From Thiohalocapsa sp. (GTDB taxonomy: Bacteria > Pseudomonadota > Gammaproteobacteria > Chromatiales > Chromatiaceae), in the NCBI GenBank assembly GCA_028277725.1, contig JANQFX010000007.1, forward strand, positions 1-64,000: DNA of 64,000 nucleotides. The letters run 5' to 3'. Made by a program: the position numbers and the translations under genes. The notes beneath the pieces were generated by a model. It saw nothing but the letters and a program-made list of their open reading frames with translations, made no database searches and was not told where the DNA came from. Each line of letters begins with the position of its first letter. Positions within the stretch are counted from its first letter, which is position 1. Below are positions 35,266-43,825 of this stretch, in pieces.

Positions 35266-35328
35266 GAGCTTCACTGAAGCTCTCTGACTCCTTGTCGTGT
35301 TCCCCCCGCCTTCGGGCGGGTTTTTTTT
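35266..35328 (+). ncRNA. Candidate small RNA 3' end: hairpin plus rho-independent terminator
   Basis: A 7-bp hairpin (GAGCTTC at 35266-35272 with GAAGCTC at 35276-35282) is followed 22 nt later by a perfect terminator: CCCGCC, a TTCG tetraloop, GGCGGG and eight Ts ending at 35328. No protein gene precedes it on this strand for 1.5 kb, so it should end a non-coding transcript. The 5' end and promoter could not be placed; I found no match to 6S, tmRNA or SRP RNA. Confidence 0.4.
35305..35328 (+). terminator. Strong rho-independent terminator without an upstream gene
   Basis: Stem CCCGCC (35305-35310) and GGCGGG (35315-35320), loop TTCG, followed by T8 (35321-35328). It is oriented on the plus strand; the opposite strand has no U-tract. 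Confidence 0.85.
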
Positions 35329-35456
35329 GGGAGGTTCTTGCAACGCCTAGCTCCGCGGTAGACTCTCCCGCGAGAACACGCGGTCGGTATGAGTGCCGCC
35401 GGGCCGCGGTGGCCTGGGCCGGCGCCGACTGCACCATCCACTTTCCCGACCTACCC

Positions 35457-36245
35457 GTGCCGGAAGGCGATACCATCCACAAGATTGCGGTCTATCTCGA
35501 CGCTACGCTTCGGGACCTGCAACTGCAGTCGGTTAGGCTGCATCCCGCTTTCGGCCCGTCGCGCACGGTCGTCGGACCTGTGATTCGTGCCTGGAGCGAG
35601 GGGAAGCACCTGTTCGTTGCCTTTGCCGACGGGATGCAGCTGCGTTCCCATCTCGGCATGTACGGTTCCTGGCACAGCTACCCGCAAGGGGCACGCTGGC
35701 GCAAGCCGCGCCGCCAGGCGTCGGTGATCATCGCCGCGGGGCAACGCGAGTTCGTGTGCTTCAACGCCAGGGAGGTGCAGTGGCTGTGCGGGCGGGGCTT
35801 CCTGCGTTCCGATCAGGAGGCTCGCCTCGGTGCGGATCTGATCCGGGACGGCCTGGATACGGATGACTTGCTTCGCCGGGTTGGGGCCCTCGCCTCGTCG
35901 CAGACCCTGATCGCCGACTTGCTGCTGGACCAACGGATCGCCGCTGGTATCGGTAACGTGTACAAGTCCGAGTTGCTATTCCTTGAGGGCGTTACGCCGA
36001 TGACGCGGCTGGCGGCCCTGGATGACAGGGTGCTCGTCGCCCTCTACCGACGGGCTGCTGACCTGCTCGCGGACAACTTGGGCGGCGGGGCTCGTACGAC
36101 ACGGTTCGACCCCGACGGTCGTGGCCGTCTCTGGGTCTATGGCCGTCGCGACTTGCCATGCCTCTGTTGCGGCGCGCCTGTGCGGCGTGCATCGCTCGGC
36201 GTGCGGCCGCGCTCCACCTACTGGTGCCAGATCTGTCAGCACTGA
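35457..36245 (+). CDS. nei: Fpg/Nei family DNA glycosylase/AP lyase
   Basis: The 262-residue protein begins V-P-E-G-D-T after a GTG start; the processed N-terminal Pro2 is the Schiff-base nucleophile and Glu3 the second catalytic residue. Other family parts are 'EGKHLFVAF', 'RSHLGMYGSW', the H2TH motif ('LLLDQRIAAGIGNVYKSELLF') and a C-terminal zinc finger ('CLCCGAPVRR', 'YWCQICQ'). The MPEGDT-type N-terminus points to the Nei side more than MutM. It excises oxidised bases from DNA and cuts the strand. The GTG at 35457 is forced, since catalysis needs Pro at position 2. It follows the orphan terminator by 129 bp and stands as its own unit. Confidence 0.9.
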   Translation: MPEGDTIHKIAVYLDATLRDLQLQSVRLHPAFGPSRTVVGPVIRAWSEGKHLFVAFADGMQLRSHLGMYGSWHSYPQGARWRKPRRQASVIIAAGQREFVCFNAREVQWLCGRGFLRSDQEARLGADLIRDGLDTDDLLRRVGALASSQTLIADLLLDQRIAAGIGNVYKSELLFLEGVTPMTRLAALDDRVLVALYRRAADLLADNLGGGARTTRFDPDGRGRLWVYGRRDLPCLCCGAPVRRASLGVRPRSTYWCQICQH

Positions 36246-36435
36246 GGTCCGCGGTGGACTCGTGCTCACCCCGAGCGTTCGAGCGGCGCATCGAGGCGTT
36301 GCCTCGTGCGGACCAAACCCAATCTGTCGAGACACTGATCGAAGGCGTTCGGCGCTGCCGGCTCCGGCTCGCGGTGTATCCGCCGGACCCGCGGTTGCGG
36401 CTCGCGACGCCGTCCCCCGTCACTGGAGAACATGC

Positions 36436-36849
36436 ATGAATCTAACAATCGGTTTCGAGGTGGTCGCGGGCCTGTCGCTCGCGCTTGCGTTCGGCGGCAT
36501 GACCTTCTTCTCCGCCGTCATGGCGCCGCTGGTATTCACAAAGTTGCCCTTCGAGACGGCCGGCGGCTTCATCCGACAGGTGTTTCCCTGGTACTACCTG
36601 ACCATCGGCGCGGTGTCCGCCCTGGCCGCCATCGCCCTGCTGCTCGGGGCCGAACAGGTCGCGGCCCTGTTTGCGGCCCTGAGCGCGGGAGGTTTCTGGT
36701 ATGCGCGGCAGGTGTTGATGCCGCGTATCAACGCGGCACGGGATGCCGGCGAGGATAACCACTTCGAGCGCCTCCATCGGATCAGCGTCTACATCAATGG
36801 CGCCCAATGGCTGCTGTTGGCGGCGGCCCTGGTGATGGTGCTGCTCTAG
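36436..36849 (+). CDS. DUF4149-family small membrane protein
   Basis: This 137-residue integral membrane protein has four helices (about 5-30, 50-75, 77-95 and 115-137). A loop 'PRINAARDAGEDNHFERLHR' between helices 3 and 4 carries the conserved N/R/H residues of DUF4149 ('F--LH--S---N'). The function of the family is unknown; it occurs in proteobacteria near many unrelated genes. The ATG at 36436 has a GGAG site. The next gene, an EamA transporter, starts 18 bp after its stop, so the two are probably co-transcribed. Confidence 0.82.
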   Translation: MNLTIGFEVVAGLSLALAFGGMTFFSAVMAPLVFTKLPFETAGGFIRQVFPWYYLTIGAVSALAAIALLLGAEQVAALFAALSAGGFWYARQVLMPRINAARDAGEDNHFERLHRISVYINGAQWLLLAAALVMVLL

Positions 36850-36867
36850 CGTCGGTGCGAGCGGACG

Positions 36868-37815
36868 GTGTCTGAGCGCCGGTACGGCGCCGACGAATGG
36901 CTGAGCCTGCTCGCGCTGACCGCGATGTGGGGCTCCGCCTTCCTGTTCACGAAGCTGGCCGTGGAGGCCCTGCCGGTGGAATGGGTCGTCAGCGCGCGTC
37001 TTGGGCTCGGGGCGCTGGTGCTGGTGGGACTGGCCTGGCTGCTGGGGCGGCGACCGCCGCGGGGCGCCAAGCTCTGGCTCTTCCTCGTGCTGATCGCCCT
37101 GGTCGGCAACCTGCTGCCGTTCTCGCTCATCACCTGGGGCCAACGCTCCATCGACAGCGGTCTCGCCGGCATCCTGATGGCGGTGATGCCCCTAGCGACA
37201 CTGGGGCTCGCGCACCTATTCGTGCCCGGCGAGCGGCTCACCGGGAATCGGGTGGTGGGCTTCCTGATCGGCTTCTTCGGCGTGGTGGTGTTGATCGGCC
37301 CGGAGGCGCTGCTTGCGGCCGGCGGCGACCGCGGACCATTGCTGCCGATGCTGGCCGTCTTGGCCGGCGCCATGTGCTATGGCACCTCGGCGATCCTGGC
37401 CCGGCTGCGACCGCCGAGTGACGCGCTGTCCACGGCAGCGGCGACCATCTTGCTTGCCGGCCTGCTGTCGGTCCCCCTCGGGCTCGACACCTGGCGGGCT
37501 CCGACAGTCGCTGCCGCCATCGACGCGCTGACGCCGTCTATCCTTTTTGCGGTACTGTTCCTAGGCCTGTTCTCCACGGCCACCGCGATGGTGGTCTATT
37601 TTCGTCTCATCCGCACGGCGGGACCGACCTTCACAGCGCAGATGAACTACCTGATTCCGGTCTGGGCCGTCGGTGTCGGCGTGGTGTTTCTCGGTGAGGA
37701 ACCGACCCTTGGCCACCTGGCCGGGTTGCTGTTGATCCTCTGCGGCATTCTGTGGTCGAGGCGCGGGCCGAGGCCGACGCCAGCCGCTGCGGCGGTCATT
37801 CGAACAGGTCCCTAA
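36868..37815 (+). CDS. EamA-family (DMT) transporter
   Basis: The 315-residue protein has ten membrane helices in two EamA halves (about 10-140 and 150-300). The first half shows 'LTAMWGSAFLFTKLAVEALP' and 'LITWGQRSIDSGLAGILMAVMP'; the second ends in 'LGEEPTLGHLAGLLLILCGI', both typical of drug/metabolite exporters. It exports amino acids or other metabolites across the inner membrane; the substrate is not visible. The start is a GTG at 36868, 18 bp after the DUF4149 gene. Its 3' end overlaps the convergent gene at 37796 by 20 bp. Confidence 0.9.
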   Translation: MSERRYGADEWLSLLALTAMWGSAFLFTKLAVEALPVEWVVSARLGLGALVLVGLAWLLGRRPPRGAKLWLFLVLIALVGNLLPFSLITWGQRSIDSGLAGILMAVMPLATLGLAHLFVPGERLTGNRVVGFLIGFFGVVVLIGPEALLAAGGDRGPLLPMLAVLAGAMCYGTSAILARLRPPSDALSTAAATILLAGLLSVPLGLDTWRAPTVAAAIDALTPSILFAVLFLGLFSTATAMVVYFRLIRTAGPTFTAQMNYLIPVWAVGVGVVFLGEEPTLGHLAGLLLILCGILWSRRGPRPTPAAAAVIRTGP

Positions 37816-38350
37816 AGGCCTTCGCGAAACGCTTGTAGGCATCCCAGCCGTCCTTGTCCATGACCTGATCGATGACCCAGCGGTTCTCGTCCTGGTCGCC
37901 CATCAGCTGTTGCACCTCGAAGCCCAGGTGGCGCAGGAAGCTGTACGACGGCCCCTCGTCGTCCAGTTGGAACTCGGCGTACTCCGCGGAGCGCTCGTTG
38001 AGCCGCCGGATGAAGGGCGAGCCGTAGTCACCTGGGCCGAGCAGGTCCTGGCTGTTGTCCTGGACGTGCTCGACGCACTTGCGCGCGAAGCCGGTCACCA
38101 GCTCGCGGCGCTGCGCGTCGTCGAAGCGCCGGTGCGCAAGGCGGTCCGCGATCTGGATCAGGAACACCAGATACTCCTGGATCACGAGCATGCGCTGCGC
38201 GTCGTCGCGGTAGACGAAGCGCTCGCAGTGCAGCGTGATGGCCTTGTCCGTGGCGATGCGGAAGGCGATGAACGCGAGCGCGCCGCCGATGTCGGCAAGT
38301 GAGCGGTCCACGTCCTCGTTCTGCCAGTGGCTCTTGATGCGTAGCGCCAT
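37796..38350 (-). CDS. Conserved protein of unknown function, 184 aa
   Basis: I do not recognise the family. The product is soluble, mostly helical and rich in D, R and E, with segments 'RSLADIGGALAFIAFRIATD', 'LVIQEYLVFLIQIADRLAHR' and 'GWDAYKRFAKAFRDLFE'. There is no signal peptide, membrane segment or metal motif. It reads as well-conserved coding sequence with a normal codon pattern. The ATG at 38350 (start of 'MALRIKSHW') is chosen for a GGGAG site; an ATG at 38374 would add eight residues. It converges on the EamA gene with a 20-bp overlap and is divergent from the Sfum_1244-type gene. Confidence 0.75.
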   Translation of the reverse strand: MALRIKSHWQNEDVDRSLADIGGALAFIAFRIATDKAITLHCERFVYRDDAQRMLVIQEYLVFLIQIADRLAHRRFDDAQRRELVTGFARKCVEHVQDNSQDLLGPGDYGSPFIRRLNERSAEYAEFQLDDEGPSYSFLRHLGFEVQQLMGDQDENRWVIDQVMDKDGWDAYKRFAKAFRDLFE

Positions 38351-38541
38351 GGTGCGGCTGACTCCCGTCTTCATGATTGTTCTGACCGCGTCAAGTGGGG
38401 GCGGGCGCCTGCCGGCGAAAGCGGGGCATTGGGCGCGGGGCGAGGTTTGCCCATGGCGCCACTGGTTGCTACCGTTAAGTCCGAGTATTTTGATAGGAAA
38501 TCCAGCCGCACCGAACAGCTCTGCCCGCCGAGGTTCTCTTG

Positions 38542-39594
38542 ATGACCCCAGAACAACTGGCCAGCCTAACCGAGTCCGTGCAATACAACTGCGACGTCTC
38601 CGACGCCAGGCACGGCGGCGACTACTCGCTCTGCGTGTATCTGATGAAGATGCGCGAGTACTACCGCTGGGAGCACAAGCTGCCCTATGGCGCCCGCCTC
38701 GGCAAGGACGCTGTCGGCGACTGGCTCGCCGCCCGCGAGGAGCGTTGGGAGTCGCTCGAGGCGGCCGACCTGCGCCCGCTCAGCATCGCCGGCCGCGACT
38801 ACGACCCCTTCGATACGGACGCCGTCAACACCCGGCTCGCGGACGACGGCCTGGTGTACAGCAGCGGCCTGGGCAACGGCGCCAAACCGCACTTCTTCCT
38901 CGGTCGTCTGCAGCAACGGGTCAGCCGCGGCGGATATACGGTCTACGTCGCGGACGGCGAGTTCGCCCGCGACCTGACCGCGCCGCCCGCCATGACGCGC
39001 GGCAACAGCATCTTCCTGCGCCGCGAGTCGCTGCGCCGCATGCTCTGGGAGAGGCTTGAGAGCTGGCGCTGGAACCGTCCCGACAATGCCCTCGGCCGTG
39101 CCTTCGCGTGCTACGACTTCGATGGTGACCTGGAGGGCTCACTGGACGCCATGACCGACCGCGAACTCGACAACGCGATGTTGCACGAACAGGGCGAAGT
39201 AGAGGCGGGTCGGCTGCTGGACGACGCGGCTTGGAATGCCATGTTGGCGGATCTGATCGGCACGCCGGCGGAACTCGCGGCTCGCGCAGTTCGCGACCAC
39301 CTGGCCGACGCCCTGGTGACCCTGCCCAGGCTTGCGGCGCAGGGCGACGTCCCAGCGCTGCACTTCTATGTCGGTAACCTCAACAACATGCGCAAGCACC
39401 TGTTCCCGAGCCTGGCCGAGGCCTACGACGCCTGGCACGAAAGCGGCGGCACGGAGCCGCTCGCCAGGTTGGCGACCCAAGGTCGGTCGCACTGGCTCGC
39501 CCTCGGTCGAGATCTCCTCGCCCGCCATGCCACTGGCTTGTCCGGTGATCTTGCCGCGGAGCTGCATGCGCTGGCCGAGGCGCGGCTGCTCTAG
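38542..39594 (+). CDS. Sfum_1244-family protein of unknown function
   Basis: The 350-residue product matches what I recall of the Sfum_1244 family, whose members start like 'MTPEQLASL-E-VQYNC'. An N-terminal cysteine in 'YNCDVSDARHGGDYSLCVYL' and a tyrosine/arginine-rich stretch ('KMREYYRWEHKLPYG') stand out. A central region 'GLGNGAKPHFFLGRLQQ' and an acidic helical C-terminus follow. No catalytic motif can be named. The protein is soluble and probably cytoplasmic. The ATG at 38542 follows a GAGG site. It is divergent from the 184-residue unknown gene, with 191 bp between. Confidence 0.72.
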   Translation: MTPEQLASLTESVQYNCDVSDARHGGDYSLCVYLMKMREYYRWEHKLPYGARLGKDAVGDWLAAREERWESLEAADLRPLSIAGRDYDPFDTDAVNTRLADDGLVYSSGLGNGAKPHFFLGRLQQRVSRGGYTVYVADGEFARDLTAPPAMTRGNSIFLRRESLRRMLWERLESWRWNRPDNALGRAFACYDFDGDLEGSLDAMTDRELDNAMLHEQGEVEAGRLLDDAAWNAMLADLIGTPAELAARAVRDHLADALVTLPRLAAQGDVPALHFYVGNLNNMRKHLFPSLAEAYDAWHESGGTEPLARLATQGRSHWLALGRDLLARHATGLSGDLAAELHALAEARLL

Positions 39595-39782
39595 CCCGGT
39601 CACACGGCGTGGCGTGATCGTTGGCGGTTGATCGCGTCCGAATCGCCGGGCGGCAGGTCCCGGTTCGCGATGGAGCAAGCTCGTGATCCGTCGGTGCCGC
39701 TCCGTGGGCCGGGCGACTCTCGGGCAGCAGGCCCAGGAGTGACCGGAAATCGGGACAGCGCAGGTGTTCATGGTTTCGGCTA

Positions 39783-39811
39783 GTGACATCGCGCGACTGG
39801 CTGGATATAAT
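39783..39811 (+). promoter_or_regulatory. Sigma-70 promoter for tRNA-Cys
   Basis: GTGACA at 39783-39788 (5 of 6 consensus) and a perfect TATAAT at 39806-39811 are spaced by 17 bp. The tRNA-Cys 5' end is 10 nt beyond the -10 box. Confidence 0.75.
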
Positions 39812-39821
39812 GTTAGGCTTC

Positions 39822-39895
39822 GGCTGAGTGGCAGAGTGGTTATGCAGCGGCCTGCAAAGCCGTGGACGCCGGTTCGATTCCGACCTCAGCCTCCA
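39822..39895 (+). tRNA. tRNA-Cys (GCA)
   Basis: This 74-nt gene folds as a cloverleaf: acceptor GGCTGAG/CTCAGCC, D arm GCA...TGC, anticodon loop CTGCAAA (anticodon GCA) and CCA encoded at 39893-39895. The T stem (GCCGG/CCGAC) has one C-A mismatch at its second pair and the anticodon stem one G-U pair. It shares a likely transcript with the tRNA-Leu 78 bp downstream. Confidence 0.95.
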
Positions 39896-39973
39896 CTCTT
39901 TTCCCCGGCGGCTTGAGCCTCAGCCGCTGCGAAGTCTCCTCCCACGACCGTCGCGACGACGCGACGCCTCCCC

Positions 39974-40058
39974 GCCCGGGTGGTGAAATCGGTAGACACA
40001 AGGGACTTAAAATCCCTCGCCTTCGGGCATGCGGGTTCGAGTCCCGCCCCGGGCACCA
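39974..40058 (+). tRNA. tRNA-Leu (TAA)
   Basis: An 85-nt class II tRNA: acceptor GCCCGGG/CCCGGGC, anticodon loop CTTAAAA (anticodon TAA), a long variable arm (TCGCCTTCGGGCA-type) and T arm GCGGG/CCCGC. CCA is encoded at 40056-40058. Cys-Leu(TAA) tandems are common in gammaproteobacteria, usually with tRNA-Gly, which is absent here. Confidence 0.96.
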
Positions 40059-40108
40059 TCGCCGGGGCCTGAGACCGCTCCCGTTGCCTCTGCCGACGTC
40101 TCGGTTTC

Positions 40109-41191
40109 CTACGCGCGCAGGTAGCGCCTGGGCACGCGCGCGGAGAGCCCCGTGAATAGCTGGTAGGCGATGGTGCCGCTCGCCGCCGCAACCGCATTCA
40201 CGGCCACGCGGTCCCCCCAGAGTTGCACCGGATCACCGGGTTTCGCCTCGGGCTGCGAGCTGAGGTCGACGGTGAGCATGTCCATCGATACGCGTCCGAT
40301 GATGCGGCTTGGTTTGCCGTTTACAGCCACCGGGGTGCCGTCCCTTGCGTGGCGCGGGTAGCCGTCCGCGTAGCCTGCGGCGACCACACCGACCCGGGTT
40401 GGTGCAGTGCAGACGAAGCGACCGCCATACCCCACGGCCTCGCCTGGGTCGAGTTCGCGCACGCCGATGAGATGAGATTCGAGTGCCATGGTCGGTCGCA
40501 GCAGGGCCGCGCTCGGGTGGGTCTCACCGAAGGGCGTGGCGCCGTAGAGCATGATCCCGGGGCGTAGCCATTGGCCGCGCGCCTTTGCATGGTCGATCAC
40601 GGCCGCGGAGTTCGCCGCACTGAACGGGCCGGGTAGCGTGCCGGCGTGGGACCGGAACACTGCGAGCTGGTCCGCCGTACCCGGGTGGGATGGTTCGTCG
40701 GCGCGGGCTAGATGGGTCATGAGCACGATTTCGCCGACATGGGGACAGCCGCGCAGGGCCGAGTGGGTCGCAGCGTAGTCTTCGGGCGCGAATCCCAGGC
40801 GATGCATGCCCGTATCCATCTTCAGCCACACCCAAAACGGGGAGTTCGGCCTGGCGTCGAGCACCCAGCGCAGTTGGTCCTCGCCGTGTACCACGAGTCC
40901 GAGCCGAGCGGTGTCCGCGATGTCGAGTTCCTCGGGTGCGAAGACGCCCTCTAGTAGCACGATCGGTGCGTCGAGGCCAGACTCGCGCAGTTCCAGCGCT
41001 TCTTCGGTGCAGGCGACTGCGAAGGCGTCTGCAGTCCCGGCCAGCGTCTCTGCCACAGCGACGGCGCCGTGCCCGTAGGCGTTGGCCTTGACAACGGCCA
41101 AGACCTGCGCGGTCGGTGCCTGCGCCTTCGCAACCTCCAGGTTGTGTCTGATGGCGCTGAGGTCGATGTGCGCCACGGTGGGTCTCGCCAT
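40109..41191 (-). CDS. alr: Alanine racemase
   Basis: The 360-residue PLP enzyme interconverts L- and D-alanine for peptidoglycan. The PLP lysine is K35 in 'VVKANAYGHG'. The second-domain tyrosine lies in 'VGYGGRFVCTAPTRVGVVAAGYADG' and the family's 'GRVSMDMLTVDLS' follows. Length is normal. The ATG at 41191 starts the standard 'MARPTVAHIDLSAIRHNL'. The gene reads towards the tRNA-Leu and is divergent from tig; 261 bp between them contain the tig promoter. Nothing suggests an operon. In species with two racemases (alr, dadX), the lack of a dadA neighbour supports the biosynthetic one. Confidence 0.96.
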   Translation of the reverse strand: MARPTVAHIDLSAIRHNLEVAKAQAPTAQVLAVVKANAYGHGAVAVAETLAGTADAFAVACTEEALELRESGLDAPIVLLEGVFAPEELDIADTARLGLVVHGEDQLRWVLDARPNSPFWVWLKMDTGMHRLGFAPEDYAATHSALRGCPHVGEIVLMTHLARADEPSHPGTADQLAVFRSHAGTLPGPFSAANSAAVIDHAKARGQWLRPGIMLYGATPFGETHPSAALLRPTMALESHLIGVRELDPGEAVGYGGRFVCTAPTRVGVVAAGYADGYPRHARDGTPVAVNGKPSRIIGRVSMDMLTVDLSSQPEAKPGDPVQLWGDRVAVNAVAAASGTIAYQLFTGLSARVPRRYLRA

Positions 41192-41376
41192 GGTCTCGGT
41201 TCTTGGGTGGTATGCGGTGTTGGTATTGGATGCTGCACTTGGCGCGTAAGGCGGGCAAGTGCAGGTGCCCATGGGCGACTCGGACGCCCCGCGTATTGTC
41301 GTGTTCCCGCGCTTGGATCTGCCAGTGATCTGAGACCGGAGGCATCGGGGGCGACGATCGGGTGGCCGTATATCTT

Positions 41377-41406
41377 TTGTAGTCGAGGGCTGTCGGGGCG
41401 TATACT
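41377..41406 (+). promoter_or_regulatory. Sigma-70 promoter for tig
   Basis: TTGTAG at 41377-41382 and TATACT at 41401-41406, spacing 18 bp. The tig ATG is 46 bp downstream of the -10 box, after a GAGGAGCG ribosome site. Confidence 0.65.
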
Positions 41407-41452
41407 GGTCGATTTGCCATCCCGTTGACTTTCACGCGAGGAGCGTAAACAG

Positions 41453-42745
41453 ATGCAAGTGTCCGTCGAGGCCGGTGAAGGGCTCGCCCGCCGAATGACC
41501 GTAGAGCTGTCGGCAGACGACGTCGAGCAAAAAGTCGACCAGCGGCTGCGCGAGGTTGCCGCACAAGCGCGACTGCCCGGCTTCCGGCCCGGCAAGGTGC
41601 CGATGCGGGTCCTCCGGCAGCGTTTCGGGGACAGTGTGCGTGGCGAAGTCCTCGGCGAGATGGTGCAGTCCAGCTTCGCCGACGCGGTCTCTCAAGAGGA
41701 GCTGAAGCCGGCGGGGCAGCCGGATATCGAGCCCGATATCGACCTCGACCAACGCCGCTATGCCTACACCGCGTCGTTCGAGGTGTTGCCGGAATTCGAG
41801 TTGAGCGACCTGAGTGGCAAGCGTGTCGAGCGCCCGACCGCGGAGGTCACCGACGGCGACATCGACAACATGCTCGAGCGCCTGCGCACCCAGCGCCGGA
41901 CCTGGGAGGCGGCGGAGCGTGCTGCACAGTCGGGCGATCGGGTGACCATCTCCTTCAAGGGCTTCATCGACGGTGAGGCCTTCGACGGTGGCAGCGCCGA
42001 GCATCAGCAGCTCGAACTCGGCAGCGGCGGCTTCATCCCGGGCTTCGAGTCGCAGCTCGAGGGCGCCGCGGCCGGTGAAGCGCGCGCGGTCGAAGTCAGC
42101 TTCCCGGACGATTACCACAACGCCGACCTCGCCGGTAAGCCCGCTCGGTTCGAGGTCAGCGTCGAGGAAGTGGCCGAGTCGAAGCTGCCGGAAATCGATG
42201 CCGATTTTATGGCGGCCTTTGGGATCGACGACGGCGACGAGGGGCGTTTCCGGACGGACATCCGCTCCAATATGGAGCGCGAGATGCATCAACGCATCGA
42301 GGCGCGCGTCAAGGAGCAGGTCATGGACGCGCTCATCGAGGCCAATCCCCTGGATCTGCCCGACGCCCTGGTTCGCCAGGAGATCGCGGCGCTCAAGGGC
42401 CAGACACTGCAATCGGCGGGTGTCTCGGCGGAGATGGACCTGCCGGACGAGCTGTTCACGGAGTCGGCGCAGCGGCGTGTCAGGCTCGGCTTGGTCGTTG
42501 CCGAGGTGGTCAAGGCACGCGGTCTCAGTGCGAGCCCGGATCGGGTTCGAGCGTTGGTCGAAGAGGCGGCGGCGTCCTACGAGCACCCGCAAGACGTGAT
42601 CGACTACTACTACGCGGATCCGCAGCGCTTGTCGTCTATGGAGGCCCTGGCGCTGGAGGAGCTCGTCGTTGCGAACTTGCTCGAGAGTGCCGAGGTCGAG
42701 GAAGTGGCGACGACTTTCGGGGCCCTGACCGAGCCTGCGGCCTAG
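41453..42745 (+). CDS. tig: Trigger factor
   Basis: The 430-residue ribosome-bound chaperone and prolyl isomerase. The N-terminal ribosome-binding domain has the signature near 'ARLPGFRPGKVPMRVLRQRF' (residues about 43-62, GFRxGKxP). The FKBP-type domain ('GDRVTISFKGFIDGEAFDGG', 'GSGGFIPGFESQLEGAAAGE') lies at about 160-245, and the helical C-terminal domain at about 250-430. Length matches E. coli TF (432). A clear ribosome site precedes the ATG at 41453. It is first in the conserved tig-clpP-clpX-lon-HU order, which links nascent-chain folding with ATP-dependent proteolysis. Confidence 0.97.
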   Translation: MQVSVEAGEGLARRMTVELSADDVEQKVDQRLREVAAQARLPGFRPGKVPMRVLRQRFGDSVRGEVLGEMVQSSFADAVSQEELKPAGQPDIEPDIDLDQRRYAYTASFEVLPEFELSDLSGKRVERPTAEVTDGDIDNMLERLRTQRRTWEAAERAAQSGDRVTISFKGFIDGEAFDGGSAEHQQLELGSGGFIPGFESQLEGAAAGEARAVEVSFPDDYHNADLAGKPARFEVSVEEVAESKLPEIDADFMAAFGIDDGDEGRFRTDIRSNMEREMHQRIEARVKEQVMDALIEANPLDLPDALVRQEIAALKGQTLQSAGVSAEMDLPDELFTESAQRRVRLGLVVAEVVKARGLSASPDRVRALVEEAAASYEHPQDVIDYYYADPQRLSSMEALALEELVVANLLESAEVEEVATTFGALTEPAA

Positions 42746-43024
42746 TCGATTGCAGACGACTGTCCCGAGGGCCGACCGCCGCGCGGCGTCGAACTAGCTC
42801 GTGGGATGTACCGCGCTCGATCGCCGCGAGCGGGCCGGAGTACAGGCTCCGCTTCCGGTGCATACCACGGACGGTAGGCTGTCATGTCTCCGCGAGTCGG
42901 GGCCGTGCGGCGGTGCTCCAATGCCGTCTCGTCGGCACGCGTCGTTGCGCAAGGCGACGACCGACACTATCTTGGTTCCCCCTCCGAATCGTCTTCTTCG
43001 CCTGCATCCAGAGGTGCATTGTCC

Positions 43025-43666
43025 ATGATCGAGACCTTCGACCAACGCCCGCCGGAGCCCCGCGCCCTGGGTCTGATCCCGATGGTGATCGAGCAGACCG
43101 CCCGCGGTGAACGCTCGTTCGACATCTTCTCCCGGCTGCTCAAGGAGCGCGTCGTGTTCCTGGTCGGCCCGGTCGAGGACCACGTCGCCAACCTCGTCGT
43201 GGCCCAACTGCTGTTCTTGGAGTCCGAGAACCCGGACAAGGACATCCACTTCTACATCAATTCGCCCGGCGGTTCGGTAACGGCTGGCCTCGCCATCTAC
43301 GACACCATGCGCTTCATCCGGCCGGATGTGAGCACCATGTGCATCGGCCAGGCGGCCAGCATGGGGGCGTTGCTGCTCGCCGGCGGAGCGGCCGGAAAGC
43401 GCTATTGCCTGCCCCACTCGCGGATGATGATCCACCAGCCCCTAGGCGGCTTCCAGGGGCAGGCGACGGACATCGACATCCACGCGCGCGAGATCCTACA
43501 TATCCGCGATCAGCTCAACCATATCCTTGCCCATCACACCGGCCAGCCGCTGGAGAAGATCGCAGAGGACACCGAGCGCGACCGCTTCATGGGGGGCGAG
43601 GCGTCGGTGGAATACGGCCTGATCGACAAGGTATTGGATGAGCGTACGGGCGCCCTGGGCAGCTGA
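43025..43666 (+). CDS. clpP: ClpP protease subunit
   Basis: The 213-residue serine peptidase forms tetradecamers used by ClpX and ClpA. The catalytic S112 is in '[10 protein letters not shown]' and H137 in '[10 protein letters not shown]'; the aspartate follows near 'ERDRFM'. A short propeptide (about 15-20 residues) is probably removed. The family's '[19 protein letters not shown]' is present. The ATG at 43025 starts '[20 protein letters not shown]', typical for gammaproteobacteria. It is 279 bp after tig and 159 bp before clpX. Regulation is likely by its own promoter as well as read-through. Confidence 0.97.
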   Translation: MIETFDQRPPEPRALGLIPMVIEQTARGERSFDIFSRLLKERVVFLVGPVEDHVANLVVAQLLFLESENPDKDIHFYINSPGGSVTAGLAIYDTMRFIRPDVSTMCIGQAASMGALLLAGGAAGKRYCLPHSRMMIHQPLGGFQGQATDIDIHAREILHIRDQLNHILAHHTGQPLEKIAEDTERDRFMGGEASVEYGLIDKVLDERTGALGS

Positions 43667-43728
43667 TCGGACGTCAGGCTCTCCCCGAGCGGGGCGGATT
43701 GGTCTGGCCCGCCCGGAAACCGGTTGGC

Positions 43729-43756
43729 TTGCGATCCCGATGCGAAGCGTTATGAT
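43729..43756 (+). promoter_or_regulatory. Probable sigma-70 promoter for clpX
   Basis: TTGCGA at 43729-43734 and TATGAT at 43751-43756, spacing 16 bp, 70 bp before the clpX ATG. This would allow clpX expression apart from clpP. Confidence 0.5.
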
Positions 43757-43825
43757 ACCGTCACGAAAGAGTACGACCTGCGGCGACTCGCAGCGTCCGA
43801 CCGGCCCGCGGAGACCTCGCCACCT

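Larger units (their letters stand above)
34349..35456. other. Gene-poor region with tandem repeat and orphan terminator
   Basis: This 1.1-kb region holds no supported protein gene. It contains a perfect 45-bp tandem duplication (34687-34776), a hairpin (35266-35282) and a strong plus-strand terminator (35305-35328). An open frame over the tandem repeat (34642-34998) contains a 15-residue duplication but has no ribosome site or family resemblance. The promoter for the Nei-type gene should lie after 35328. Confidence 0.5.

Noticed and set aside
34980..35330. 6S, tmRNA or SRP RNA in the region before the orphan terminator
   Set aside because: No recognisable conserved core of any of these RNAs and no CCA end; kept only as an unnamed sRNA candidate.
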